DNA from: Candidatus Sulfotelmatobacter sp.
GTDB lineage: Bacteria; Vulcanimicrobiota; Vulcanimicrobiia; Vulcanimicrobiales; Vulcanimicrobiaceae
Length of the DNA stretch: 64,000 nt
Reading direction: 5' to 3'
Assembly (NCBI GenBank): GCA_035504415.1
Contig: DATJRY010000007.1
Coordinates: 1-64,000 of the forward strand
Position 1 is the stretch's first letter. Each line of letters opens with the position of its first letter. Under the pieces are notes generated by a model. That model saw only the letters and a list, made by a program, of their open reading frames with translations, was not told the origin of the DNA and did no database searches. Shown here piece after piece: positions 26,134 to 34,537 of the stretch. Both the position numbers and the translations under genes were made by a program.

Positions 26134-27423
26134 ATGCCGACGCCAATGAACTCGACAAAGCGAATCAAAAGTAGTCACGCAATGGATATTCTGCGTGCCT
26201 TTATTGTCGCGCAATCACTACTGGTAATGTCGGTACCGGCTGGCGCTGCATCGGTACCGGCTTACGACGACGTACAAAATGCACTTGCCCTCGTTCTCTC
26301 CAGCCAGGGCTCAGGAACGGCTTTCTGTATCAAGTCAAACGATCACGAATCCGTACTCATAACCAATCGTCACGTCGTGGGAACCGATACAAATGTCCAA
26401 TTGATTATCCAAGGGACAACGAACAGGAACCTATACGCACGCGTGGCCCGCGTCGGGACCGGTTCCCTCGACGCAGCAGTGCTCGTAGTTGATTTTCCGA
26501 ACATCCCACATCTAAACCTATCGAATACTCCGCCGGACCCCGGTACCGCCATCGGCGTCGCGGGCTACCCAAGGACACAACTAAAATTCGCGCTAATGAG
26601 GCTTGGCCTATCGCCATCCGTTCATGCTGGCGTGGTGAGCGCTTTGGTCGCAGGCGGCTATTACCTCGAGTTTGATGCGCAAGTCGAGCCCGGCAATAGT
26701 GGTGGCCCTCTCTTCGATGCAGACACCGGCCTCGTTTATGGCTTGGTCACGTACAAGGTCGGGGATCGCGAAGCGAATCTGGCGATTGATGCGCCAGATC
26801 TAGCGGCGTTTCTGCAAAACGCAGGAGCATCCGAGGCCTACGTCCCTACCTCTCCGGCACCGCGCGAAACACAGACCGCTCTGGAGCCAGCACCGACGCC
26901 GGCCAGCAACGCCTCTCATGATACTTACGTGCCCTACGTTGACGGCTGGCATGCAGCGTTCTCTTGCAGCGACGGCTCCCGTCAGACGATCACAATGCGC
27001 TCCTTCCCGTTTTGGGGCTGGCCATCTGCCATGCAAGTTCATTACGCAAGAACAGAGACAAACGGAAGGTCAGCAGATTCCGAAAGCCTCGAGGCGGATG
27101 ACGGTGCTGGCAATGCTATACTGCTCGGCGTTTTTGTGGCGAAAAAACTCGTACCAACAACACCCGTCGTGGTTGTACCCATTGATCCCTCCGCGACTTT
27201 CACCAGCACGTCGCCGTTTGGTACGATTAGGATCTATGCCGGAGAGGAAGACTTCGACGCCGGGAACGGTCAATACCCCAAAGCCCACACCTTTCGCGAT
27301 ACCAAGGCGGATGGCACGCCGATAGATGACCTTGTTTTTGCTCGAAATGTAGGCCTTGTCGCGATGTTCTTCCCGTCCAGCGAAGCACAGCACCATGTCG
27401 CTTGTCTGCGCATTCAGCAATGA
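26134..27423 (+). CDS. Secreted trypsin-like serine protease (S1 fold) with unknown C-terminal domain
   Basis: 429 residues. N-region KRIK plus DILRAFIVAQSLLVMSVPAGA is a signal peptide, so the product acts outside the cytoplasm. The protease domain (about 45-235) shows a complete triad: His80 in LITNRHVVG, Asp113 in GSLDAAVLVV, Ser189 in EPGNSGGPLFDADTGLVYGLVTY, in the HtrA-like arrangement without a PDZ domain. Residues about 275-429 form an unrecognised beta-rich domain. GGAGAAG lies close to the ATG. Codon and base use differ strongly from the neighbouring chromosome. The TIR gene follows after 38 bp. Confidence 0.82.
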   Translation: MPTPMNSTKRIKSSHAMDILRAFIVAQSLLVMSVPAGAASVPAYDDVQNALALVLSSQGSGTAFCIKSNDHESVLITNRHVVGTDTNVQLIIQGTTNRNLYARVARVGTGSLDAAVLVVDFPNIPHLNLSNTPPDPGTAIGVAGYPRTQLKFALMRLGLSPSVHAGVVSALVAGGYYLEFDAQVEPGNSGGPLFDADTGLVYGLVTYKVGDREANLAIDAPDLAAFLQNAGASEAYVPTSPAPRETQTALEPAPTPASNASHDTYVPYVDGWHAAFSCSDGSRQTITMRSFPFWGWPSAMQVHYARTETNGRSADSESLEADDGAGNAILLGVFVAKKLVPTTPVVVVPIDPSATFTSTSPFGTIRIYAGEEDFDAGNGQYPKAHTFRDTKADGTPIDDLVFARNVGLVAMFFPSSEAQHHVACLRIQQ

Positions 27424-27461
27424 CAAGCCAACAACGCGGATGAATCGAGGAGCCGAGAGGT

Positions 27462-28733
27462 ATGGCTGACATACTATGCCTTGACACAGAGCCAGAAACG
27501 ATCGCGGCACTCAAGGACGCGGGGCATACGGTCTTTCCGGCGTTGTTTGGCTATCGCAACGGGGTTCGATCCCTCCAGCGCGCGCCGCAGGATTTCGATC
27601 TAATCGTCTGCGATCTTCGAAAGCCAGCGTGCTTCGATAGCACGCGATGGGGGATGACGGGCAACAGCAACTTCAACTGCACCATCATTCCGGGCGATCA
27701 GTTGAATTGGGACTCTCGACTAGCCGCAATCAACGGCGCACCACCAACGCGAGAGGTCGTTCATCGTCTCATCTACGAAACTCAAATCGAGCGAATGAGC
27801 GCACCGAGCGCATTCGGGCCGAACGATATACGGCAAGCCATCGCCCTCGCGGGCATTCCCGCCATCATCTTCCTGAATCCGGAATGGGTATTGCGAACGG
27901 GAGGCCACGTATTCCCCGCGTTTGTAGGACTCGGATGGGCGACAGGGATGACGGAAGCACGCAAGTTCTCGGTGCTCAATCCGCTCGCAGCTCTGATCTC
28001 GTCATGGGATCCTCCACTCGCTATCACCAATCCGATACGCTGCATGCTAAGGAGCGGCCCGGAGATTCCCCTGCGAGCGCGGCAGGGCGATTACTTAGAA
28101 GCGCAGTCCATTGTCGTTGACCGCGTCGATTCGGCGCTGGGACAACTCGTCCGTTGCGGCAAAGGCCTCGTGTGGATGATCCCGGCGACGGACGACAACG
28201 CCGCGGCGGCGTGTCACTTCGCCGACGACCTCGAGGCCATATCCCGAGGTCCGGCGAGCGCCACACCAGATCGCCCGGCAGAGGATACAACGTCAGCAGG
28301 GCAAAGATGGGACCTGTTCATTAACCATGCTTCGGAGGACAAGCAGTTCACCGATCAACTCTACGATGCGCTCAAAGCGGAAGGCGTAGAGGTCTGGTAT
28401 GACAAGTCCGTCGTCAAGATGGGCGACAGCCTGCGCCAAAAAATCGAGGAAGGGCTCGCGCGGTCACGGTTTGGCGTTGTTGTTCTCAGTCCGAGCTTCC
28501 TCAACAAACGGTGGGCTCAGGCTGAACTCAGCGCTCTGTTCGGAATGCAGATGGCAGACGGACGTCCCCGCATACTGCCGATCTGGCACAACATTGACCG
28601 AGACGAGGTCGCCCGGTCTTTTCCGCTGCTTCTGGACTTCATGGCATCGCCGTCAGAGCTGGGGCTGGACCAGAACGTGAAAGATATTTTAGCGGCGATA
28701 GACTGGCCCTACGGCCGCGTAGCGGTGGTATAG
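27462..28733 (+). CDS. TIR-domain effector-like protein with Rossmann-like N-terminal domain
   Basis: 423 residues. Residues about 283-420 are a TIR domain: WDLFINHASEDKQFTDQLYDAL, VEVWYDKSVVKMGDSLRQKIEEGLARSRFGVVVLSPSF and WAQAELSALFG with the putative catalytic Glu355. Bacterial TIR proteins with this Glu often cleave NAD or make cyclic ADP-ribose signals on infection. Residues 1-270 (ILCLDTEPETIAALKDAGHTVFPAL, DFDLIVCDLRKP, GKGLVWMIPATDDNAAAACHF) look like an alternating alpha/beta domain that I cannot name; it may be the sensor. GAGAGG precedes the ATG. Likely co-transcribed with the protease upstream and the 92-residue gene 6 bp downstream. Confidence 0.85.
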   Translation: MADILCLDTEPETIAALKDAGHTVFPALFGYRNGVRSLQRAPQDFDLIVCDLRKPACFDSTRWGMTGNSNFNCTIIPGDQLNWDSRLAAINGAPPTREVVHRLIYETQIERMSAPSAFGPNDIRQAIALAGIPAIIFLNPEWVLRTGGHVFPAFVGLGWATGMTEARKFSVLNPLAALISSWDPPLAITNPIRCMLRSGPEIPLRARQGDYLEAQSIVVDRVDSALGQLVRCGKGLVWMIPATDDNAAAACHFADDLEAISRGPASATPDRPAEDTTSAGQRWDLFINHASEDKQFTDQLYDALKAEGVEVWYDKSVVKMGDSLRQKIEEGLARSRFGVVVLSPSFLNKRWAQAELSALFGMQMADGRPRILPIWHNIDRDEVARSFPLLLDFMASPSELGLDQNVKDILAAIDWPYGRVAVV

Positions 28734-28739
28734 AACAGC

Positions 28740-29018
28740 ATGCAGCACGAGTTAGTCAGGTTCAAGAAAGAAGTCGACTGCGCCAAGTGCGGTATGCGGC
28801 TCGCGGAGCGCGGCACGATTCTGCCCGTCCTAGACGGCGACGATCAACCCATCGTGGCTCAGAGCAGCGGCGGATACTCGATGGACGAACTGCAAGAGCG
28901 GTACCGCATGGCGTGCGACTGCGGAGAGACGACTCTGTTTCGAACGACAGACGACGCCGTCCCGATCTTCGGTGAACCGAGTGGTCCACCGACGATTAAA
29001 GTGCACCGGGTGAGGTGA
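28740..29018 (+). CDS. Small cysteine-pair (zinc-ribbon-like) protein
   Basis: 92 residues. Cys14-x-x-Cys17 and Cys59-x-Cys61 could bind one zinc ion in a ribbon (VDCAKCGMRL and MACDCGETTLF). No family recognised. It starts 6 bp behind the TIR stop, which suggests it is the third member of that operon and possibly an adaptor or inhibitor. Confidence 0.65.
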   Translation: MQHELVRFKKEVDCAKCGMRLAERGTILPVLDGDDQPIVAQSSGGYSMDELQERYRMACDCGETTLFRTTDDAVPIFGEPSGPPTIKVHRVR

Positions 29019-29049
29019 CCCGTCGGAGACGAAGCATTCGGGATGGCTG

Positions 29050-29148
29050 CTAGGGATGGCCGGTCAAGATGTTGGCGACGATCGAAGCGAGGATCGAGAG
29101 GGCGAACGAGAGCACGAGGCGGACGGCGTCCTTGGGCTTGTTATTCAT
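29050..29148 (-). CDS. Possible 32-residue single-helix membrane peptide
   Basis: Read on the minus strand, ATG 29146-29148 to TAG 29050-29052 gives MNNKPKDAVRLVLSFALSIL followed by ASIVANILTGHP: a basic N-terminus and one clean hydrophobic helix. Such peptides occur as type I toxins or as small membrane partners of defence effectors. The codons are consistent with a real gene, but the ribosome site (GAAG) is weak and there is no homology evidence. It lies between the TIR operon and the next island gene. Confidence 0.35.
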   Translation of the reverse strand: MNNKPKDAVRLVLSFALSILASIVANILTGHP

Positions 29149-29227
29149 GGTGCTTCTATCATTAACGCTCCGCTCTCCTCAGAGCGCGGTGATTTTCTGA
29201 GTCCACGGAGACTTTTGAGGAGATTTC

Positions 29228-30073
29228 ATGGCGGCACCTAGACGGCGCGCGATGGCCGCCGAAGAAGCGGCGGCCTTTCGGGCCTTCCTTCGCGAAGGAC
29301 TGAGCCAATATCAGACGACGCCGGCGAGGGTCGGTCGGCGGTTCAGGAAGACCCCGACAGCACAGGATCTGCACGCGGTCCGGATCGGCATTCAAAGCGA
29401 TCACAATCCATTGCGCAATGCGGGCTATCGCACGGCCGCGCAAATCGGGAAGTTGGTTGAGAATTCTCTCGGCCGAGCTGTGCCGGTGGCGACTGCACGC
29501 CTTGCCCTTCATGCACTCGAAACTTCCGCAGTCGCGGCGAGCTGGCGTAGAGTCCACGGCTGGGACGCGGACAGGTGGTACGCACGGCTGATCGAGCATC
29601 GAAAGGCGACGACTTGGGCCGACTATCCCGAATGGCCCAAAGAGCAAGAAGACCCGCTACTGCGAGCCACTGCGGCTATCCATCCGAACTCCGTCGACAT
29701 CATCGCGCAAGCCGTCGTTCGCGATCTCTACAACCGCAAGATTCTCAGAGGGCCCCAGAGGCGGGAAGCGGAGCGAATCATTGCTGCCGGTCTCCGAGAG
29801 CGACAGTGGCCATGGCTCAAGGGCTTCACCGACTGGCTGCGCATGGGAGGCTCGATGTTCGCGGTCGACGTCGTGGAAGAAAACCATAAGAGCGTTCCCG
29901 AGGGCGCGGACTTCCGTCAGGCGACGATTCGGCTGCGGCGGAGGGACGGAGAGCCTGTCGGCCGTCCCGCAACGCACCACGAATTCGTCGAGGGGCTTCT
30001 CGGCGATCAGATTCTTCGAAGCGAATCTCAACGAAGAGCAGCCACTCGCCCTCGAACGGGGTCTAAGAGGTAA
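29228..30073 (+). CDS. Island protein of unknown function (281 residues)
   Basis: GAGGAG 6 bp before ATG 29228 supports the start. The sequence is largely helical and basic at both ends (MAAPRRRAMAAEEAAAFRAF; ATRPRTGSKR at the C-terminus) with a tryptophan-rich middle (SWRRVHGWDADRWYARLIEHRK, WADYPEWPKEQEDPLL). About residues 205-260 form a strand-rich section. No signal peptide, membrane segment or known motif. It is followed 10 bp later by another unknown gene, so they probably form a two-gene unit. Confidence 0.6.
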   Translation: MAAPRRRAMAAEEAAAFRAFLREGLSQYQTTPARVGRRFRKTPTAQDLHAVRIGIQSDHNPLRNAGYRTAAQIGKLVENSLGRAVPVATARLALHALETSAVAASWRRVHGWDADRWYARLIEHRKATTWADYPEWPKEQEDPLLRATAAIHPNSVDIIAQAVVRDLYNRKILRGPQRREAERIIAAGLRERQWPWLKGFTDWLRMGGSMFAVDVVEENHKSVPEGADFRQATIRLRRRDGEPVGRPATHHEFVEGLLGDQILRSESQRRAATRPRTGSKR

Positions 30074-30083
30074 AGGCCGGCCT

Positions 30084-30524
30084 ATGACGGCGGCTCACCA
30101 TGCCCGAGGCATTTCTATGGACGACGAAGTCACGTTCGAGTATCTCATCGCGCCCGTCCCGACCCTAGTCCGTAAAGACGGTAAGGGGTTCACGAGTCAG
30201 ACGACCCGCGTCCGATTTAGGCTGAATCCCGAAGCCAGGGCTTGGGCTCAGGCCTGTCTTGGGACCGGAAAGAAGATCCCGAGGCCGGACAGTAGCGAGA
30301 TCGAGCGAATCGCGTACTGGCCTCTGGACCACGAGACAGCCATCCTCGAAATCGAACACCGGGCCCTCGACGACGAGTGTCGGCAACTCAGCTATCTGCA
30401 CCGGTCTGCAGTTGGGGCGGAGGTCTTCGTTTCCCGGGAGTTCCAGGAACAGCCGGAATTCGTGAACAGTAGCGATTTTGACCGCACCGAACCACCGACC
30501 TGGCTCGACTTGTCGGGCTGCTAG
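30084..30524 (+). CDS. Island protein of unknown function (146 residues)
   Basis: Start ATG 30084 has AAAGG 7 bp upstream; ATG 30117 would give a protein beginning MDDEVTFEYLIAPVPTLV. The product is acidic with strand-rich character (TTRVRFRLNPEARAWAQACL, ETAILEIEHRALDDECRQL). No family recognised. It ends 16 bp before the right IS-like end at 30541. Confidence 0.55.
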   Translation: MTAAHHARGISMDDEVTFEYLIAPVPTLVRKDGKGFTSQTTRVRFRLNPEARAWAQACLGTGKKIPRPDSSEIERIAYWPLDHETAILEIEHRALDDECRQLSYLHRSAVGAEVFVSREFQEQPEFVNSSDFDRTEPPTWLDLSGC

Positions 30525-30540
30525 AGAGCGAGGCAAAAAT

Positions 30541-30629
30541 ACAGTATGAAGCCCCACATTGTGAAATGCAGGCGCCCCTGGTCTCAAATTGTGAAATTGA
30601 CCCCTGACTGTGAGTCAACCCCGTTCTAG
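30541..30629. mobile_element. IS-like right end R1 plus CGTTCTAG copy
   Basis: Read inward from 30621 the sequence runs GGGTTGACTCACAGTCAGGG then GTCAATTTCACA, with a further ATTTCAC copy near 30561-30570 (reverse). It is homologous to the end at 32701-32761 and shares the GTTGxCTCAC core with the left end. CGTTCTAG lies at 30622-30629. It splits the island into a 5.1-kb and a 2.1-kb segment. Confidence 0.6.
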
Positions 30630-30961
30630 CCGTTAGCCGAGCATTTCGGCTTTCACGGAATCGCAACGCGCGATGGCGACGGTGTTGGAGCGGCTGCATG
30701 CGCGGCTCGGGACGTTGAGGAAGCGGTCTTCGATCGCACTTCTGCGGACGCTCGTGCCCGCCCTCGGTGAACTCCTCGGCCCAAGGCGCGGCCGGTCCTG
30801 GAATGTCACGCATCAAAGAGGTTAGAGGTCGTGGGGTGAGGGCAGCATTAGAGTAGTGCACATTGAAGCCGTGCAGGGTCGCCGTTTGCGCAGGAGGCAG
30901 CGCCGCTATGGTGCCTCTTCCACGCCCATCATCGTTCGCATCAAGAGTGGTTGGAGCCGCA
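30630..30961. other. Gap between R1 and the AlbA_2-like gene
   Basis: A 50-codon frame from ATG 30673 to TAG 30823-30825 (MATVLERLHARLGTLRKRSS...) has no detectable family and no good ribosome site. A small hairpin GCCGA/TCGGC (near 30637-30651) sits just inside. No matching left IS end is visible, so the second segment may have lost its left border. Confidence 0.4.
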
Positions 30962-32557
30962 ATGTCCGAAATCCAAAGCTTTGAAGGCCTAGAAGAGCGC
31001 GTTCGCACGACGATTGCGCTAGGTGAAGGACACTTTACCGAATTCAAGAGCGCGCTTCATGGGCCGCCAGAACAAAAGAAGAAGCGCCCGATTAGCGCAA
31101 TCAGCCATGACATAGCTGAAGCACTAGTCGCGTTTGGGAACAGCGATGGTGGGTCGATTATTATCGGAGTCGAAGATAATCGCGACATAACGGGCCTGCC
31201 CGGATTTGCCGAGGACGAAATAGCCGTTCTTCGTCGGGCACCGGTCGAGGGAGTGCTCGCATCTTCGCCGCTTCAAAATGTCCGGGCGGACATGATTAGG
31301 ATTGACGGCAAGAACGTTTTGTATTTTTCGATCCTTAAGGGGACAGACTTTATTTATCAAACGGCTGATGGCCGAGCTATGAAGAGACGAGAACTTGCGA
31401 CAATTCCCATTGCCGCAAGCGCGCTTCGCTTTGAGCAACTCGAAATCGCCTCGCGTGAATTTGACCGCGCCTTCGTCGACGGCGCAACAATCCACGATCT
31501 CCAAGAGTCGCTCGTCGAGGAGGCTGGATCGAAGCTTCAGGCCGGGATGACTCCTTGGCGGTTCTTGCAGCATTATGGCCTTGCCGAATACTCAAACACT
31601 GGGCTACGCCTGCGTCGTGCTGCGCTATTGTTATTCGCAAAGGACATCAATCGCTGGCATCCGCGCTCGCAAATCCGAATTGTTCGCGTTGGTGGAACCG
31701 AGCTGCGGTTAGGGGCCGAATACAATGCGATGCCGGATAAGGTCGTTTCGGGTAACATTATAGAGCTCATTCGAGCTTCCTGGGACTCCCTACGCGAATA
31801 CCTCGTTGTTATGCGGTTGACCCCAGAGGGTACGTTTCAGCCTTCGGCTATCTATCCAGACGCCGCCTGTCAGGAAGCTCTCATCAATGCGGTGGCCCAC
31901 CGCGATTATGCTCAAGAGGGGCGTGGAATTGAGATCTTTATCTTCCACGACCGGATCGAGATCAAGAGCCCGGGAGCGCTTCTTTCGACGGTGCAGTTAG
32001 ATGTTCTTCGGTCTGCAAAGGGCATTCACGAAAGTCGAAACACCTTTGTAGCCAAGACGCTCAAACTTCTTGGCTACATGCAGGAGTTGGGAGAGGGCGT
32101 GCGCCGCATATTTTCGCTAATGAGCAATAATGAGTTGGCACCGCCAATACTTGAAACAACCGAAACGACGTTCTCAGTAACCTTAAACAACAAGCCCGTG
32201 TATTCGGACGACGAACTCCTGTGGCTAGATCGCTACAAGTCCTATGAGCTTTCTCGCGAGGAAAAAGCGGTGTTGCTGCTGGCTCGCGGCGGCCGACTGC
32301 TTACCACTAACGAGATCATGCGTGCAGTCGGCTTCACGGATACGTCAGATTTCACTAGTCTTATGAGCCGCTTGGGAAAGCTTGGACTGATTAGATCGGC
32401 TCTGAAACAAGCGGCAAGTCGAATTTATAAAGCTGAAAAGGAATATAAATCGCAGGGACGTGCCTCGCTTCGCCATGATGGACAATCTGACTGGAGGATC
32501 CGTCGGTCAGCCACGGCCAAGTCCAACGGGGCCAGTGGATACAGTACACCCTGCTAA
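30962..32557 (+). CDS. AlbA_2/Schlafen-type ATP-binding regulator or defence protein
   Basis: 531 residues; GGAG 8 bp before ATG 30962. Residues about 20-150 form an AlbA_2 domain (HFTEFKSALHG, ISHDIAEALVAFGNSDGGSIIIGVEDNRDITGLPG). Residues about 300-430 resemble the HATPase_c_4 module of the same architecture (YPDAACQEALINAVAHRDYAQEGRGIEIFIFHDRIEIKSPGAL, GYMQELGEGVRRIF). The C-terminus is winged-helix-like (LTTNEIMRAVGFTDTSDFTSLMSRLGKLGLI). Often annotated as a RecG-like or ATP-binding transcriptional regulator. Relatives occur in defence islands. The last 35 residues look like run-on sequence. Confidence 0.82.
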   Translation: MSEIQSFEGLEERVRTTIALGEGHFTEFKSALHGPPEQKKKRPISAISHDIAEALVAFGNSDGGSIIIGVEDNRDITGLPGFAEDEIAVLRRAPVEGVLASSPLQNVRADMIRIDGKNVLYFSILKGTDFIYQTADGRAMKRRELATIPIAASALRFEQLEIASREFDRAFVDGATIHDLQESLVEEAGSKLQAGMTPWRFLQHYGLAEYSNTGLRLRRAALLLFAKDINRWHPRSQIRIVRVGGTELRLGAEYNAMPDKVVSGNIIELIRASWDSLREYLVVMRLTPEGTFQPSAIYPDAACQEALINAVAHRDYAQEGRGIEIFIFHDRIEIKSPGALLSTVQLDVLRSAKGIHESRNTFVAKTLKLLGYMQELGEGVRRIFSLMSNNELAPPILETTETTFSVTLNNKPVYSDDELLWLDRYKSYELSREEKAVLLLARGGRLLTTNEIMRAVGFTDTSDFTSLMSRLGKLGLIRSALKQAASRIYKAEKEYKSQGRASLRHDGQSDWRIRRSATAKSNGASGYSTPC

Positions 32558-32689
32558 GCGTAGGCGGCACTAGCGGCGTCCCTCTTGACGTTATCTCGCA
32601 ATACACGCAGTCGAAAAAGTCTCACGATGCAGGCGTCGACGTGGGCAGTCCCGTGCGCGACCGCGTCAGCCCGTAAGCGGCTCGATTTG

Positions 32690-32769
32690 GGTACTTACTG
32701 TGAAATGCGCAACACCAGACCGGACTTAATGTGAAATTGCCCCTTTGCAGTGAGACAACCCCGTTCTAG
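32690..32769. mobile_element. IS-like right end R2 plus CGTTCTAG copy (island right border)
   Basis: Contains reverse copies of ATTTCACAGTAAGT (32693-32706) and AATTTCACATTAAG (32726-32739), then GTGAGACAAC (32750-32759) and CGTTCTAG (32762-32769). After it, host-like GC-rich sequence resumes. Together with 25449-25483 it brackets the 7.3-kb island. Confidence 0.65.
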
Positions 32770-32824
32770 CGTCGTCTCGTCGGAAAACAAGAAACCCGGA
32801 CAGCGCCTCGGCTGCCACGGTGAG

Positions 32825-34537
32825 CTACGGCGTTAGCAACACCGCCAGTGGATTGCCGACGCCGGTGGAGACGATTGTCGGCGCTCCCGTATACGGCGGC
32901 GCGTACTCCGTCACCGTGCTGTTGCCGTAGTTCGCCACGAAGAGATCGTCGGCGCCATCCAATATCAAGGCCGCGGGCGTGTTCACGCCGGTGGAGATCG
33001 TCGTCGGGCTCCCCGTATACGGCGGCGCGTACTCCGTCACCGTGTTGCGGCCGTAGTTGGCGACGAAGAGATCGCCGGTGCCGTCCAACGTCACGGCATA
33101 GGGCGTGTTCACGCCGTTGGAGATCGTCGTCGGGCTCCCCGAATACGGAGGCGCGTACTCCGTTACCGTGTTGTTGCCGTTGTTTGCGACGAAGAGATCG
33201 CCGGCAGTGTCCAACGCCAGGGCGAACGGACCATTCACGCCGTTGGAGATCGTCGTCGGCGTCCCCGTATACGGGGGCGCGTACTCCGCCACCGAGCCGT
33301 TACCGGGGCCCAAGTCCGCGACGAAGAGATCGCCGCTGCCGTCGAACGTCACGGCAAAGGGTTCCACGCTGGCGGAGATCGTCGTTGGCGTCCCCGTGTA
33401 CGGCGGCGTGTACTCCGTCACCGTGTTGTTGCTTCCGTTCGCGACGAAGAGATCGCCGGCCGCGTTCGACGCCAAGGACTGCGGACCGACCACGCCGCTG
33501 GAGATCGTCGTCGGCGTCCCGGTATACGGCGATGCGTACTCCGTCACCCTGGAGTTGCCTACGTCTGCGATGAAGAGATCGCCGGCGCCGTTCAACGCCA
33601 AGGCGTCGGGAAGGTCCACGCCGCTGGAAGTCGTCGTCGGGGTCCCGGTATACGGCGGCGCGTACTCCGTCACGGTGCTGACGCCTTGGTTCGCAACGAA
33701 AAGGGTCTGCACGTCGTTCTCCACGCTGAACGTCGCGCTGCAGACCGCCCCGGAGAGCGAGCAGGTACTGTCCCCGTAAGCGGCCGTCAGCGAGAACACC
33801 TCGCTCGACCCGTTCGTCCCGGGTGGCGTCAGCGTCACCGTGTTCGGGCTCGTCGTCGTCGGGTTCGCGATGGTGAACCCGCTCCCGCTCAGCGACGCAA
33901 CGGTGAACGTTGGCGAGCCGGGACCCACGATCACGTTCCCGTCCGCATCGAGTGCTTCCACGAGTAACGGCCGCGCCGTGATCCCGTAGAGCCTGAAGCC
34001 CGCGCTCTGCGTCCCGTGCACCGCGAGCGCGCCGCTGCCCACGTGCAGCGCCGCAGGGATGCCCGAGAGAACGAGCGCGACCGTGTTCGTCTGCCCCTGG
34101 GCGATCGTGAAGTCGACGAGCTGCCCCGCGGAGAGCTCGTTCCCGGTCGCGTTCGCTCCGTCGTAGGTCGAGATCGACGCGCTGTACGAGCCCGGATCCA
34201 GCGGGAGCGTCAGCGTGCACAGCGTCGAGGCCAGCGTCGAGCTGCAGCCGGTCGAGGTCGTCGTCAGCCCGACGGTTTCGCTCACCACGCTCGTCCCACC
34301 GGGGTCCGTCACGACGTTCACGGTCGCGCTCACCGTCGCCGGCGATAGGTAGCGCGGCATTCGTCGCGCGCTCGCCGTTCCGGTCGCCTTCGGGATCGCT
34401 ATCGTGAAGCGCACTGCGCCGCGCGCGTGCCCCGCCGGCTGCGCCTCCCCGGAAGGCACCGCGCCGCCGCGGCCGCCGCAGCCTGCCAGGAGCACCGCGA
34501 CGACCACCGCGCGTGAGGACGAGGACGCGAACCGCAT
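32825..34537 (-). CDS. Lipoprotein with seven-repeat NHL-type beta-propeller
   Basis: 570 residues. Lipobox VLLAGC at about 15-20. Residues 40-265 share with the two lipoproteins at 35772 and 37138 an IPK-x-A-type start and Ig-like strands. Residues about 290-570 hold seven repeats of about 40 residues with consensus LFVANxGNxTVTEYAPPYTG followed by TPTTISxGVNxPxALxLDGxGD, a closed seven-bladed propeller in NHL style. The repeats are close enough to be visible as 117-132-bp DNA repeats, which implies recent expansion or homogenisation. Surface display or ligand binding is inferred. Confidence 0.8.
   Translation of the reverse strand: MRFASSSSRAVVVAVLLAGCGGRGGAVPSGEAQPAGHARGAVRFTIAIPKATGTASARRMPRYLSPATVSATVNVVTDPGGTSVVSETVGLTTTSTGCSSTLASTLCTLTLPLDPGSYSASISTYDGANATGNELSAGQLVDFTIAQGQTNTVALVLSGIPAALHVGSGALAVHGTQSAGFRLYGITARPLLVEALDADGNVIVGPGSPTFTVASLSGSGFTIANPTTTSPNTVTLTPPGTNGSSEVFSLTAAYGDSTCSLSGAVCSATFSVENDVQTLFVANQGVSTVTEYAPPYTGTPTTTSSGVDLPDALALNGAGDLFIADVGNSRVTEYASPYTGTPTTISSGVVGPQSLASNAAGDLFVANGSNNTVTEYTPPYTGTPTTISASVEPFAVTFDGSGDLFVADLGPGNGSVAEYAPPYTGTPTTISNGVNGPFALALDTAGDLFVANNGNNTVTEYAPPYSGSPTTISNGVNTPYAVTLDGTGDLFVANYGRNTVTEYAPPYTGSPTTISTGVNTPAALILDGADDLFVANYGNSTVTEYAPPYTGAPTIVSTGVGNPLAVLLTP
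32850..33720 (-). repeat. Tandem coding repeats of the propeller
   Basis: Seven units of roughly 117-132 bp, each with a core reading CGGCGCGTACTCCGTCAC on the plus strand, encode the propeller blades of the lipoprotein. They are a site for slippage or recombination that would change blade number in multiples of one. Confidence 0.85.

Noticed and set aside
27540-27585. tRNA T-loop-like GGGTTCGATCCC
   Set aside because: It lies inside the TIR gene and no acceptor stem or anticodon arm fits around it.
30673-30825. 50-codon frame MATVLERLHARLG
   Set aside because: No ribosome site and no familiar features; described as gap content only.
32850-33720. CRISPR-like regular repeats
   Set aside because: The period is about 120 bp and the units are in-frame propeller blades of a lipoprotein; there are no spacers.
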